Origin: Naasia sp. | GTDB taxonomy: Bacteria; Actinomycetota; Actinomycetes; Actinomycetales; Microbacteriaceae | Reading direction: 5' to 3' | Length of the DNA stretch: 64,000 nucleotides | Assembly: GCF_025465545.1 (NCBI RefSeq) | Contig: NZ_JAODMK010000003.1 | Span: 62,001-126,000, forward strand | Shown: piece by piece, positions 17,045 to 26,330 of the stretch | Layout: every line of letters begins with the position of its first letter | How positions within the stretch are numbered: the first letter of the stretch is position 1 | Notes under the pieces: generated by a model | What the model was told of the DNA's origin: nothing | The model's database searches: none | The model's input: the letters and a program-made list of their open reading frames with translations, nothing else | Position numbers and translations under genes: made by a program

Positions 17045-17488
17045 TCAGGCTGGCGCGCCCTCTGGCCTGCGACGGCGGCGGCGGAGCAGGTACCCGGCCG
17101 CCGCCACGGTGACGAGCACCCCGAGCACCGCCCAGAGACCGACCAGGCGCGCGGCGTAGTCGCCCACGAGGACGGTCGGATTTCCGGGGCTCCGGCTCTG
17201 GGCGTAGATCTCTGGCGCGACGACGAGGGTCAGCACCGCGCCCACGATCAGCGCCGCCTGGACCATGCCGAGGATCGCCCAGGGGATCCGGCGGCCCGCG
17301 CGGCGCAGCAGCAGCCCGACGCCGAGCACGATCGGGGCGAGGATGCCGTCGTGCACGAGAATCGCGCCGATCAGCCAGAGCACGAAGCCGAGGAGCTGAT
17401 CGGGCCGCTGGGTGCTGAGCAGCAGCAGCCCACCGCCGCCGATCGTGGCGGCGCCGACCAGCCCGAGCACGATTCGAATGGCCCTCAT
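17045..17488 (-). CDS. four-helix membrane protein
   Basis: 147 aa, start ATG 17488 overlapping the preceding oxidoreductase stop (ATGA). Four predicted hydrophobic helices (about 6-25, 35-57, 65-90, 118-138) and a basic C terminus (RRRRRR). The overlap makes it a likely membrane partner of the molybdopterin oxidoreductase, but no family is recognised and no heme or quinone ligands are obvious. Confidence 0.75.
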   Translation of the reverse strand: MRAIRIVLGLVGAATIGGGGLLLLSTQRPDQLLGFVLWLIGAILVHDGILAPIVLGVGLLLRRAGRRIPWAILGMVQAALIVGAVLTLVVAPEIYAQSRSPGNPTVLVGDYAARLVGLWAVLGVLVTVAAAGYLLRRRRRRPEGAPA

Positions 17489-18723
17489 GCGCGCACCTCG
17501 ATCGTGTCCAGCCACTTGGTCTGCAGCACGCCGGGACGGCCCGGGGCAAGGATGCGCGCCGGGTAGCCGTGCTCGAGATGGAGCGGCTCGCCGTTCACCG
17601 CCAGCGCCACCATGGTCTCGTCATCGCGCACGTACTCGGCCGCCATCCGGGTGGTCTTGTATGCGCCCTTGCGCTCCAGGCTCCGGATCTCGAGCTCCGC
17701 GCCCGGATCCGCGTCGACCAGGCCGACGAGTTCACGAAGCCGCACGCCTCGCCAGGTGGCGGTCTGGCTCCAGCCCTCCACGCACGCGATGGGCAGCGCG
17801 GCGTCGATCTGGGGTAACGCGAGCAGCTGGGCCCGGGTGAGCGCGATGGTGCGCTCTCCGTTGGTGACGGTGAGTGCCCAGGCAGCATCGGTGGCAGCGT
17901 CTGCGACCCCGGCCTGCGCCGAGGTGCGGTTGACGAGCAGCCCCTGCGGGCCGGTGCCCTTCTTGCGCGGCGCGAACAGGTTGAGCGGGTCGAGCGGAGT
18001 GAGCGTCTGCCCGACGGTGAGCATCAGCAGCGCCGCCGCGGACAGGCCGACCCCGGCGAGCAGTCCGCGGCGACTGACCTTCGCGGGAGGCGCGGGCGTC
18101 GCATCGATGAAGGCCATCGCCCTGCCGGTGACGCCGCGGCCGGGCGGCGCGGCGATCGCGGGCTCGGGCACCTGTTCCGGCACCTCGAGCGCGCCCTCGT
18201 CGCCGTCGGCGGGGCGGCGCCAATAGCGGGAGATGATCGGCAGCTTCACGGCGATGTGCAGCGCGAGCGAGCCGAGAATCACGAAGCTCAGTGCGAAGTG
18301 CACCTGCAGGAAGTAGAAGGGCAGGGGAAGGAACTGGTAGGTGTTCAGCACCCCGATCGCCAGTTGCACGAGGGTCGAGCCCACGAAGATGGCGATCGAG
18401 CCGCGCTCGAGCACGCTGCCGAGGCCGCCGATCAGGGGCAGGCGGAAGAGGTCCGGATAGACCACCCAGAGCTTGGCGAGCAGCAGGGGGATGCAGAGCA
18501 GCCCGGTGGTCACATGCACGCCCTGGTTGAGCTGGTAGCCCCACTCGGGTCGCGGGGTCCACGCCATCCATGGCTCCGGATGCTGCAGGTAGTGGCTCAC
18601 GAGTCCGGTCAGGAAGCAGAGCACGAAGGCGCTGCCGAGCAGCCGGCCGATCACGACCGCCTTGCGCGGATTCCGTGCCGGGGAGGCCACCGCACGGCGC
18701 AGATCGAGCAGCAGACGCCTCAT
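17485..18723 (-). CDS. membrane b-type cytochrome fused to a molybdopterin oxidoreductase domain
   Basis: 412 aa from ATG 18723 (GGAGGAG just upstream). Residues about 15-180 are a cytochrome b561/HPPM-like four- to five-helix bundle with several helix histidines ('LVSHYLQHPEP', 'GVHVTTG', 'QVHFALSF', 'LALHIAVKL'). A linker and another helix ('LLAGVGLSAAALLMLTVG') lead to a sulfite-oxidase/YedY-type Moco domain. Its conserved Cys is in 'IACVEGWSQTATWRGVRL', and 'GYPARILAPGRPG' and 'KWLDTIEV' close the fold. Moco would therefore sit outside the membrane, with electrons passed through the heme domain. Substrate unknown. Neighbours are glycosyltransferases. Confidence 0.85.
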   Translation of the reverse strand: MRRLLLDLRRAVASPARNPRKAVVIGRLLGSAFVLCFLTGLVSHYLQHPEPWMAWTPRPEWGYQLNQGVHVTTGLLCIPLLLAKLWVVYPDLFRLPLIGGLGSVLERGSIAIFVGSTLVQLAIGVLNTYQFLPLPFYFLQVHFALSFVILGSLALHIAVKLPIISRYWRRPADGDEGALEVPEQVPEPAIAAPPGRGVTGRAMAFIDATPAPPAKVSRRGLLAGVGLSAAALLMLTVGQTLTPLDPLNLFAPRKKGTGPQGLLVNRTSAQAGVADAATDAAWALTVTNGERTIALTRAQLLALPQIDAALPIACVEGWSQTATWRGVRLRELVGLVDADPGAELEIRSLERKGAYKTTRMAAEYVRDDETMVALAVNGEPLHLEHGYPARILAPGRPGVLQTKWLDTIEVRA

Positions 18724-18806
18724 CGCGCTCCTCCTCCCCCGCACAGCGCCGGACGCGCTGGGAAACAGTTGTTCGGAGCGGACGGCCCATCCGGTGGGAC
18801 GTCCGC

Positions 18807-18812
18807 CAGGAT
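18807..18812 (+). promoter_or_regulatory. -10 hexamer (CAGGAT) of the GT87 gene
   Basis: Six bases before ATG 18819; the only start signal seen, weak match. Confidence 0.35.
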
Positions 18813-18818
18813 GAGCGG

Positions 18819-20231
18819 ATGCGCCTCGCTGTTCCGGTCACCCTCGTGCTCGCCCTCGCGGCGGTCACGGGCTGGGCGGTGCTGGCCTTCGACACCTTCG
18901 AGCGGGTCCGGGGCCAGTTCTTCACCCGCTCCGACTCGATCCCGATGCTCCTCTGCCTCACCGCCTGCTGGCTCCTCTTCGCCGGCGCGATCGTCGCACT
19001 GCGCCGCACGCCGGAGCGCATCGTGCCCTGGGTGGTGCTCGGCGGAACGCTCCTGATCGGCATCGCGGCGCTCCTCGGCGGTCCCAACACGAGCACCGAT
19101 TCCGCACGGTACGCGTGGGACGGCATCGTGCAGAAGGCGGGCATCTCCCCCTACGCCCATGTCCCGGTGGATCCCGCTCTCGCCGACCTCCGGCCGTCCT
19201 GGCTGTTCCCCGACCCGATTCCCACCGCCGACGGGACCGCGGCCTGCCGCGGCGAGCGCATCGGGGCGACCACCGAGCTGGGGACGGGCCAGCCGCTCTG
19301 CACGGCGCTCAACCGGCCTACCGTGCCGACCATCTATCCGCCGCTCGCCGAGCTGTGGTTTCTGCTCGTGCGCGCAGCGGTCCCCGCGACGGCGGGCTTT
19401 CTGCCGTTCCAGATCGCGGGACTCGTGGTGGTGCTCGCGGTCACGGCGATGCTGCTCCGGGCCCTTCGCGCCCGCGCACTCGATCCCCGCTGGGCGGCCC
19501 TCTGGGGCTGGTGCCCGCTCGTCGCATCCGAGGGGATCACGAACTCACACGTGGACGTGCTCGGCGCGGCTCTGGCGCTCGCGGCGGTGCTGCTCGTCTC
19601 CCGGCGGCGCCGGGTCTGGGGCGGCATCGCCCTCGGCGCCGCGATCGCCACGAAGCTGATCCCGGTGATCGTGGCGCCGGCGATGCTTCGCCGGCGACCG
19701 CTGCCCCTCGTCGTCGCGTCCGCGGCCACGTTCGCCGTGCTCTACGTGCCGTACGTGCTGAGCACCGGCATCGGGGTGCTCGGCTACCTGCCGGGCTATC
19801 TGTCCGAGGAGGGCTACGAGAGCGGCACCCGCTTCGTGCTGATCCCTCCGATCGTGCCGGGTCCGGCGGCGGCGTTCGTGGTGGCCGCGGTGCTCGCGAT
19901 CCTCGCGGGGCTCGTGCTCGGGAGAACGGATCCCGACACGCCCTGGGTGGGGCAGACCGTGATGGTCGGAGCGACCCTGCTCGCCGTCAGTCCCCGGTAT
20001 CCCTGGTACGGGCTGCTCCTCGTGCCCTTCGTGGCGATGTCCGGCCGAGCGGAGTGGTTCGCCGTGCCACTTGCCCTCACCACTCGCCTGTTCGCGCCAC
20101 CCCTGTGGACGTTTCCGATCGCGCTCCTCCTCGCGCTGATCGTCGTCCTGGTCGGCTCGTGGCTGAGACTGCCGCCGCACCGTCGGCTCCCCTGGCACCG
20201 CTCACAGACTCCTCCCCTGGCGGCCACCTAG
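18819..20231 (+). CDS. GT87-like (DUF2029) membrane mannosyltransferase
   Basis: 470 aa polytopic protein with about 11-12 hydrophobic helices. 'NTSTDSARYAWDGIVQKAGISPYAHVP' (about residues 88-114) is the extracytoplasmic loop with the Asp and Arg/Tyr pattern of GT-C polyprenyl-phosphate-sugar transferases. 'RPTVPTIYPPLAELWF' is the second typical motif. GT87 enzymes in mycobacteria add mannose to lipoglycans. The ORF is followed 10 bp later by another GT-C gene. Acceptor unknown. Confidence 0.8.
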   Translation: MRLAVPVTLVLALAAVTGWAVLAFDTFERVRGQFFTRSDSIPMLLCLTACWLLFAGAIVALRRTPERIVPWVVLGGTLLIGIAALLGGPNTSTDSARYAWDGIVQKAGISPYAHVPVDPALADLRPSWLFPDPIPTADGTAACRGERIGATTELGTGQPLCTALNRPTVPTIYPPLAELWFLLVRAAVPATAGFLPFQIAGLVVVLAVTAMLLRALRARALDPRWAALWGWCPLVASEGITNSHVDVLGAALALAAVLLVSRRRRVWGGIALGAAIATKLIPVIVAPAMLRRRPLPLVVASAATFAVLYVPYVLSTGIGVLGYLPGYLSEEGYESGTRFVLIPPIVPGPAAAFVVAAVLAILAGLVLGRTDPDTPWVGQTVMVGATLLAVSPRYPWYGLLLVPFVAMSGRAEWFAVPLALTTRLFAPPLWTFPIALLLALIVVLVGSWLRLPPHRRLPWHRSQTPPLAAT

Positions 20232-20234
20232 GCT
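20229..20234 (+). promoter_or_regulatory. -10 hexamer (TAGGCT) of the second GT-C gene
   Basis: TAGGCT overlaps the previous stop codon and stands 7 bases before ATG 20242, so this gene probably has its own leaderless promoter. Confidence 0.5.
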
Positions 20235-20241
20235 CCGGCCC

Positions 20242-21810
20242 ATGGCTGCGACTCTGCTCGAGGCGCCGCCCCACTACGGCACGACCGGCGCCCGGGCCGG
20301 ACGGGCCGGACGGTGGGACGCGCTCGTGCTCGGCGCGGCCGCATTCGCCCTCTCGGTCGCCCTGTCCTGGGTGCCGTCGGTCTGGTACGACGAGGCGGCG
20401 ACGATCGTGTCGGCTACCCGGACCTGGCCCGAGCTCGTCCGGATGCTGGGCACGGTGGACGCGGTGCACGGCCTCTACTACGCCGGCCTGCACGTGTGGT
20501 TCGAGCTCGTGGGCTACTCGCCCTTCACCCTGCGGCTGCCGAGCGCGGTCGCCGTCGGGGTGGCGACGGCGGGTCTCGTGGCACTCCTGCGCATCCTGGT
20601 CCCGCGGCGGGTGGGCATCGCCGCCGGCATCATGTTCGCCGTGCTTCCCCGGGTGGTCTGGGCCGGTGGGGAGGGCCGATCGTACGCGCTGACGGCAGCG
20701 CTCGCCGTGGCACTCCTCGCCCTGTTCACCCACGCTGCGCGGACTGCCACCGCCACCCCGCGCGTGCGGATCGCCTGGTGGGCCGCCTACGGCCTCGCCG
20801 CAGCGATCGGATGCGCGATCTTCCTGTACCTCGCGCTCGCCGTGCTGGCGAGCGGGGTGACGCTCCTCCTGATGGCCCTCCGGGGGGCTCCCCGGATCCG
20901 CCGCACGGCACTGGGCTGGGCGATCTCCTCCGCCGCGGCGGCGCTGGTCCTCTCCCCGCTCGCCGCGCTGATCGTGGCCCAGTCGAAGCAGATCTCCTGG
21001 ATCCTGCCACTCGGGCCGGCCTCCATCCGGATGGTCCTCATGCAGCAGCTGTTCGGGAACAACGTCTGGCTCGCGGTGGTCGTCCTCGGCGCCGTCGCCG
21101 CCGCTCTCGGCCTCGCTTCCTCGGCCGCGCTGCACCGCCCGCGCCCCGAATCGGTGGGCGGCGGCGAGGGTCCCACCCCGGTCGAGCTGTTCGCGCCGGC
21201 ACTGCTCGTGCCGCTCGCCGCCCTGCTGGTGGGCAGTGCGGTCCTCGAGCCGCTCTACTCGCCGCGCTACCTGACCTTCACTGCGGCACCCGCCGCAGTG
21301 CTGGCCGCGATCGCATTCTCCGCCCTGCCCGGGCGGGCATCGCTTCCGGTCGCGGTCGCCTGCGTGATCGGCCTCGCCTTCCCGACCCTGCTCGAGCTGC
21401 GGGAGCCCGACGCCAAGCAGAACTCCTCCTGGAGCTCGGTCGCCGCGCTGGTGGCCCGGGAGCGAGCGGCGGAGCGCGGGGGAACCGTCGACGCCATCGT
21501 CTACGGCCCGGTGCTCCGGCATCCCAGCGCGACCACTCGCGTGATCGCCTACGCCTACCCGCAGGCTTTCGAGGGAATGATCGACGTCACCCTCGAGACC
21601 CCGGCCAGGGAAAGCGGTGGCCTCTGGGAGACCCGTGAACCGCTGGAGGAGTCGCTGCACCGGCTGTCCGCTGCGGACTCCGTGTGGCTGGTGACCAGCG
21701 ACCGGCCGGAGGGACGGCCCGAGGTGGCCGCGAGGGTGCTGCCTCTCGGCTTCCATCCCGCCGACGAGTGGCATCTGCCGGGCGTCGACGTCGTCCGCTA
21801 CACGCGCTGA
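20242..21810 (+). CDS. GT39/GT83-like membrane glycosyltransferase
   Basis: 522 aa, about 10-11 membrane helices. The first periplasmic loop carries 'VWYDEAATIVSATRTWPEL' (about residues 47-65); the adjacent Asp-Glu is the metal/catalytic pair of GT-C protein O-mannosyltransferase and ArnT-like enzymes. The extracytoplasmic C-terminal about 150 residues are soluble. Last gene of the glycan island, convergent with ispE. Confidence 0.8.
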   Translation: MAATLLEAPPHYGTTGARAGRAGRWDALVLGAAAFALSVALSWVPSVWYDEAATIVSATRTWPELVRMLGTVDAVHGLYYAGLHVWFELVGYSPFTLRLPSAVAVGVATAGLVALLRILVPRRVGIAAGIMFAVLPRVVWAGGEGRSYALTAALAVALLALFTHAARTATATPRVRIAWWAAYGLAAAIGCAIFLYLALAVLASGVTLLLMALRGAPRIRRTALGWAISSAAAALVLSPLAALIVAQSKQISWILPLGPASIRMVLMQQLFGNNVWLAVVVLGAVAAALGLASSAALHRPRPESVGGGEGPTPVELFAPALLVPLAALLVGSAVLEPLYSPRYLTFTAAPAAVLAAIAFSALPGRASLPVAVACVIGLAFPTLLELREPDAKQNSSWSSVAALVARERAAERGGTVDAIVYGPVLRHPSATTRVIAYAYPQAFEGMIDVTLETPARESGGLWETREPLEESLHRLSAADSVWLVTSDRPEGRPEVAARVLPLGFHPADEWHLPGVDVVRYTR

Positions 21811-21865
21811 GACTCCGCGCCAGCGCGCCGACCGGCGCAACTGCGGTCCTGCGGCAGAACGCCGC

Positions 21866-22795
21866 TCACTCGGCCATCACTCGCGCGCCGACGACCGGGC
21901 CGGTGACGCGGAGCACCCGCATGCGGGCGGCGGACAGCGCGATCTGCAGCGAGATGGCGGAGTCGAGGTCCGCGGCGAGGAAGGCGATCGTCGGCCCGGA
22001 TCCCGAGACGATCCCGGCGAGGGCGCCGTTGCGCTCCCCGAGCTCGAGCACGCCCGACAGGGTGGGCGCGAGGTGCAGCGCGGGCGCCTGGAGGTCGTTG
22101 TGCAGGGACTCGGCGAGCATGTGCGGGTCGCCCGCGCGCAGGGCCTGCAGCACTCCGGCGTCCACAGTGGGCTGCACGCTCGCAGGGAAGATGTCCAGCG
22201 CGTGCCGCTCCCGGTGTCGGTCGAGCTCCTCGTAGACCCGGGGCGTGCTCATCCCCGAGTCGGCGAGCACGAGCACCCAGTGGAACTGGCCCTTGGCGAG
22301 GGCGGGGCTCAGCCGGTCGCCCTTGCCGGTGCCGATCGCGGTGCCGCCCGCCAGCGCGAACGGCACGTCGGCTCCGAGCTTGGCCGCCAGCGAGTGCAGG
22401 GTGTCGCGCCCGACGTCGGTCGCCCAGAGCGCGTCGCACGCGACGAGAGTCGCCGCGGCATCGGCCGAGCCGCCGCCCATCCCGCCGGCGATCGGCACGC
22501 GCTTGGTGATGTCCAGGTGCACGCCGCCGCGGTAGCCGGCCGCCCGGGCGAGCAGGCGGGCCGCCTTGATGGCGATGTTGGAGCCGTCGGTGGCGAGCCG
22601 CGAGCAGTCGACCGGTCCGTCGAAGGCCACCGAGAAGTCGGGGGCGAGGGACGCGCGAACCTCTTCGCACAGGGACACCGCCTGATATGCGGTGGCCACC
22701 TCGTGGTAGCCGTCCTCCTGGAGGCTCCCCACGCGCATGAACACGTTGATCTTGCCCGGTGCCTTCACGTGCACCGACGGGGCCGACGCGCTCAT
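21866..22795 (-). CDS. ispE: 4-diphosphocytidyl-2-C-methyl-D-erythritol kinase
   Basis: MEP-pathway GHMP kinase making isoprenoid precursors. 309 aa. N-terminal '[14 protein letters not shown]', ATP loop '[17 protein letters not shown]' near residue 96, and C-terminal '[13 protein letters not shown]'. ATG start with TAGGTT six bases upstream (leaderless). It follows rsmA closely (rsmA ends at 22805), a conserved actinobacterial order. Confidence 0.96.
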   Translation of the reverse strand: MSASAPSVHVKAPGKINVFMRVGSLQEDGYHEVATAYQAVSLCEEVRASLAPDFSVAFDGPVDCSRLATDGSNIAIKAARLLARAAGYRGGVHLDITKRVPIAGGMGGGSADAAATLVACDALWATDVGRDTLHSLAAKLGADVPFALAGGTAIGTGKGDRLSPALAKGQFHWVLVLADSGMSTPRVYEELDRHRERHALDIFPASVQPTVDAGVLQALRAGDPHMLAESLHNDLQAPALHLAPTLSGVLELGERNGALAGIVSGSGPTIAFLAADLDSAISLQIALSAARMRVLRVTGPVVGARVMAE

Positions 22796-22801
22796 GCCTC
22801 C

Positions 22802-22807
22802 AACCTA
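22802..22807 (-). promoter_or_regulatory. -10 hexamer (TAGGTT) of ispE
   Basis: Six bases upstream of the ispE ATG, overlapping the 3' end of rsmA; suggests an ispE promoter additional to read-through. Confidence 0.5.
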
Positions 22808-23713
22808 ACCCGGCCCCAGCCCTGCTGGTTCCGCGGTCGAGGAGGCCGCCGCGGGCGGAGGGGGCAGCAGGCGCGCGACCGCGAGGAAGTCGGCGACGAG
22901 GAGGCGCTCCCCGCGGGTGGTCGGATCGACGCCGGCCTCGGTGAGCGCACTCGATGCGGCATCGGAGCCGCCGAACACCCCCGCGAGGGACTGGCGGAGC
23001 ATCTTGCGGCGCTGCCCGAACGCGGCATCGATCAGCGAGAAGGTCGGGCGCCGCAGCTCCTCCGGCCCGGCCGCCGTCGAGTGGCGGGTGAAGGCGACGA
23101 GCACCGAGTCGACGTTCGGCACCGGCCAGAACACCTGTCGCGACACCTGCCCGGCGAGCCGGAACGAGCCGTACCATGCGGCCTTCACCGACGGCGAGCC
23201 GTAGGCCTTGGATCCGGGGACGGCCGCGATCCGCTCGCCGACTTCGGCCTGCACCATCACGACACCCGAGCCGAGGGTGGGGAAGGTCTCGAGGAAGTGC
23301 AGCAGCACCGGGACGGAGACGTTGTAGGGGAGGTTGGCGACGAGCCGCACCGGGTCGGGGAGCTCCTGCACCCGGAGCGCATCGGCGTGCATGACCTGCA
23401 GCCGCGACTGCGTCTCCTCGCCCGCGGCCCCCGCCACCGTGCGGGGGAGCTCATCGGCGAGCCGTCCGTCGATCTCCACCGCCACCACCCGCGCGCCCTG
23501 CTCGAGCAGGCCGAGGGTGAGCGAGCCGAGCCCGGGCCCCACCTCCACCACGCTCTCCCCCGCCTGGACTCCGGCGATCCGCACGATCCGCCGGACCGTG
23601 TTGGGGTCGATCACGAAGTTCTGGCCGAGCTTCTTGGTGGGCTGCACGCCCAGCCGCGCGGCGAGCTCGCGGATCTCGGCCGGACCCAGCAGACCTCGGC
23701 CGGGCTCGCTCAT
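22805..23713 (-). CDS. rsmA: 16S rRNA dimethyladenosine transferase
   Basis: Dimethylates A1518/A1519 of 16S rRNA during 30S maturation. 302 aa. 'KKLGQNFVIDPNTVRRIV' near residue 27, SAM motif I 'VVEVGPGLGSLTLGLL' and the NLPY catalytic motif in 'LVANLPYNVSVPVL' near 130. ATG overlaps the tatD stop (ATGA). In many actinobacteria rpfB lies between tatD and rsmA; here it is absent. Confidence 0.96.
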   Translation of the reverse strand: MSEPGRGLLGPAEIRELAARLGVQPTKKLGQNFVIDPNTVRRIVRIAGVQAGESVVEVGPGLGSLTLGLLEQGARVVAVEIDGRLADELPRTVAGAAGEETQSRLQVMHADALRVQELPDPVRLVANLPYNVSVPVLLHFLETFPTLGSGVVMVQAEVGERIAAVPGSKAYGSPSVKAAWYGSFRLAGQVSRQVFWPVPNVDSVLVAFTRHSTAAGPEELRRPTFSLIDAAFGQRRKMLRQSLAGVFGGSDAASSALTEAGVDPTTRGERLLVADFLAVARLLPPPPAAASSTAEPAGLGPG

Positions 23714-24654
23714 GCCAGGTCGGACGGGGCGGGACCGTCCTCGTCCGGCACGGGCGGGTCGTCGGTCCAGGAGCCGTAGACCAGCTCCGTGTTGGAGGAG
23801 ATCTGAGCGGCGAGCATCGAGACGTCGGTCCCGACGTGGGCCGCCATGGCGCGGAGGGTGTGCGGGATCAGATAGGGCGAGTTCGGCCGGCCGCGCAGCG
23901 GCATCGGGGTGAGGAACGGAGCGTCCGTCTCGACGAGGAGCAGCGCGCGGGGCATCAGCGCGAGCGCCTCCCGCAGCGGCTCCGCGTTCTTGAAGGTGAC
24001 GTTGCCGGCGAAGCTCGTGTACCAGCCGTTGTCCGCGCAGACCCGGGCGAGTGCGGGGCCTCCGGAGAAGCAGTGGAACACGGTCCGCTCGGGCGCCCCG
24101 ACGCGGAGCAGGGTGCGGATCACCTCGTCGTGCGCATCCCGGTCGTGGATCTGCAGGGCGAGTCCAAAGCGCTTCGCGATGTCGATGTGCGCCTCGAAGC
24201 TCTCGTACTGCGCGCCGCGCCCCTCCTCACCGGTGCGGAAGAAGTCGAGGCCGGTCTCCCCGACCGCCCGAACTCGGGGTCGCGTTGCGAGCTCGGCGAT
24301 CTCCTCGAGCGCGCTCTGCAGGGTGCCTGCGGCGGCGTACTTCGGCGCCTCGTTGGGGTGCAGCGCCACGGCGGCGAGCATGCGCGGCTCGTTCGCGGCG
24401 ACCTCGGCCGACCAGCGGCTCGTCTCGAGGTCGCCGCCCACCTGCACGACCCCTCGGACTCCCACGCTCGAGGCGCGGTCGAGGTGCTCCAGGTAGTCCA
24501 TGGGATTCTCGCCGTCGGCGATCTCCAGGTGGGTGTGATTGTCGTACACCGGCACCGTGAGCGCCTCGGGGAGCGGCGGGTAGCTGAGATCGCGCGAGGC
24601 GCCGTGCTCCGCGGTGGTGTCGCGGCGCCGCACGTAGCCGGTCGCGTCGCTCAC
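23710..24654 (-). CDS. tatD: TatD-family metal-dependent hydrolase/DNase
   Basis: 314 aa from GTG 24654, which overlaps the metG stop (GTGA). Metal ligands: 'DNHTHLE' (HxH, near residue 40), 'VGETGLDFF' (Glu), 'QIHDRDAHDE' (His) and 'FHCFSGG' (His); the final Asp is in 'LVETDAPFLTP'. TatD enzymes are 3'-5' exonucleases or deacylases. Operon metG-tatD-rsmA. Confidence 0.93.
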   Translation of the reverse strand: MSDATGYVRRRDTTAEHGASRDLSYPPLPEALTVPVYDNHTHLEIADGENPMDYLEHLDRASSVGVRGVVQVGGDLETSRWSAEVAANEPRMLAAVALHPNEAPKYAAAGTLQSALEEIAELATRPRVRAVGETGLDFFRTGEEGRGAQYESFEAHIDIAKRFGLALQIHDRDAHDEVIRTLLRVGAPERTVFHCFSGGPALARVCADNGWYTSFAGNVTFKNAEPLREALALMPRALLLVETDAPFLTPMPLRGRPNSPYLIPHTLRAMAAHVGTDVSMLAAQISSNTELVYGSWTDDPPVPDEDGPAPSDLA

Positions 24655-26240
24655 GCGGAGGCTCCGATCTCCTGCTCGATGCGCGGGAAGAGGGCCACCA
24701 GGGCGCCGACCGTTGCGCCCGCGGGGAGCTGCCCCCACTCCCCCGCGGCCCGGATCCGCTGCTCGGCGAGCGGGCCGAGCTGCGGCTCCGCGCCGAGCGC
24801 CGTCCAGAGCTTCGCGGTCGCCTGCGGGATCACGGGAGAGAGCAGCACGGCGAGGGCGCGGAGTCCTTCGGTGGCGGTGTAGAGCACGGTGCCGAGGCGC
24901 TCGCGACGCGCCGGATCCTTGGCAAGCACCCAGGGCGCCTGCTCGGTGATGTAGCCGTTCAGCTCCTCGACGATCGTCCAGACGGCGCCCAGCGCCTCGT
25001 TGATCGCGAAGCGCTCGATCGCCGCATCCGCGTCCTGGGCGGCCGCGGCAACCGTTCGCTGGATGGCCTCGTCCGCCGCCTCGTACCCGCCCGGCTCGGG
25101 GACGCGACCCTCGAAGTAGCGGGCGACCATCGCCAGCACCCGCGAGGCGAGGTTGCCGAAGCCGTTCGCCAGCTCCGCCTGGTAGCGGGCGGACAGGTCC
25201 TCCCAGCTGAACGAGCCGTCCTGGCCGAAGGTGATGGCGCGCATGAAGTAGTAGCGGAACGCGTCAGAGCCGAAGACGTCGGTGATCTGGGTCGGCGCGA
25301 TGCCGGTGAGCTTCGACTTGGACATCTTCTCGCCGCCGACCAGCAGCCAGCCGTGCGCGAACACGTGCTTGGGGACCTCGAGTCCGGCAGCCATCAGCAT
25401 GGCCGGCCAGATGACTGCGTGGAAGCGGAGGATGTCCTTGCCGACGAGCTGGATGCCCGGCCAGCGACGCGCGAACTGCTCATCGTCGCGCCCGTAGCCG
25501 ACGGCGGTGATGTAGTTCAGCAGTGCGTCGAACCAGACGTAGACGACGTGCGACGGGTCCCAGGGCACCTGGATGCCCCAGTCGAAGCTCGACCGTGAGA
25601 TGGACAGGTCGGCGAGGCCCTGCTTGACGAACGAGACCACCTCGTTGCGGGCGCTCTCCGGCTGCACGAAGTCGGGCCGCTCCTCGTAGAGCGCCAGCAG
25701 GCGGCCCTGGAACTCGCTCATCCGGAAGAAGTAGTTGCGCTCGTGCAGGAGCTCCACCGGCTTCGAGTGGATGGCGCACACCCGCTGGCCTTCGAAGGGC
25801 CCTGTGCCCTCGACGAGCTCGCTCGACTGCTTGTACTCCTCGCAGCCCACGCAGTAGAAGCCCTCGTAGTCGCCGGTATAGATGAACCCGTCGTCGTAGA
25901 GCTTCTGCAGGAACGCCTGTGCGCTCGTCTCGTGCCGCTCCTGGGTGGTGCGGATGAAGTCGTCGTTCGCGATGTCGAGGGTGTCGAGCAGCGGCAGCCA
26001 GGAGCTCTGCACCAGCTTGTCGGCCCACTCGCCCGGCGTCATGTCGTTCGCGGTCGCGGTGCGGAGCATCTTCTGGCCGTGCTCGTCCGTGCCGGTGAGC
26101 AGCCAGGTGTCGTCGCCCGCCTGCCGGTGCCAGCGGGTGAGCACGTCGGCGGCCACCTCGGTGTAGCCGTGCCCGATGTGCGGGACGTCGCTCGGATAGA
26201 AGATCGGCGTGGTGAGGTAGAAGGACGCGCCGGAAGACAT
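24651..26240 (-). CDS. metG: methionyl-tRNA synthetase
   Basis: 529 aa. HIGH signature as 'PHIGHGYTEVAADVL' (residues about 19-33); KMSKS as 'GEKMSKSKLTG' near 309. The short connective peptide with 'CVGCEEYKQ' and a single later Cys suggests a reduced zinc knuckle. ATG 26240 is chosen because an upstream in-frame ATG falls inside the -10 element (26248-26253); the 7-base spacing makes the message leaderless. The anticodon-binding helical domain is present; no C-terminal tRNA-binding extension. Confidence 0.97.
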   Translation of the reverse strand: MSSGASFYLTTPIFYPSDVPHIGHGYTEVAADVLTRWHRQAGDDTWLLTGTDEHGQKMLRTATANDMTPGEWADKLVQSSWLPLLDTLDIANDDFIRTTQERHETSAQAFLQKLYDDGFIYTGDYEGFYCVGCEEYKQSSELVEGTGPFEGQRVCAIHSKPVELLHERNYFFRMSEFQGRLLALYEERPDFVQPESARNEVVSFVKQGLADLSISRSSFDWGIQVPWDPSHVVYVWFDALLNYITAVGYGRDDEQFARRWPGIQLVGKDILRFHAVIWPAMLMAAGLEVPKHVFAHGWLLVGGEKMSKSKLTGIAPTQITDVFGSDAFRYYFMRAITFGQDGSFSWEDLSARYQAELANGFGNLASRVLAMVARYFEGRVPEPGGYEAADEAIQRTVAAAAQDADAAIERFAINEALGAVWTIVEELNGYITEQAPWVLAKDPARRERLGTVLYTATEGLRALAVLLSPVIPQATAKLWTALGAEPQLGPLAEQRIRAAGEWGQLPAGATVGALVALFPRIEQEIGASA

Positions 26241-26247
26241 GCCGACC

Positions 26248-26253
26248 ATCCTA
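26248..26253 (-). promoter_or_regulatory. -10 hexamer (TAGGAT) of metG
   Basis: Seven bases upstream of ATG 26240; heads the metG-tatD-rsmA operon. Confidence 0.55.
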
Positions 26254-26318
26254 ATTCCGGCGCTGTTGCGCCCCGGCGACGTTACGGTGACGCACTTCTG
26301 CCCCGGCACTGCGGTGCG

Positions 26319-26324
26319 TAGCCT
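26319..26324 (+). promoter_or_regulatory. -10 hexamer (TAGCCT) of the methyltransferase gene
   Basis: Six bases before GTG 26331; divergent from the metG promoter 66 bp away. Confidence 0.5.
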
Positions 26325-26330
26325 GGCGGG

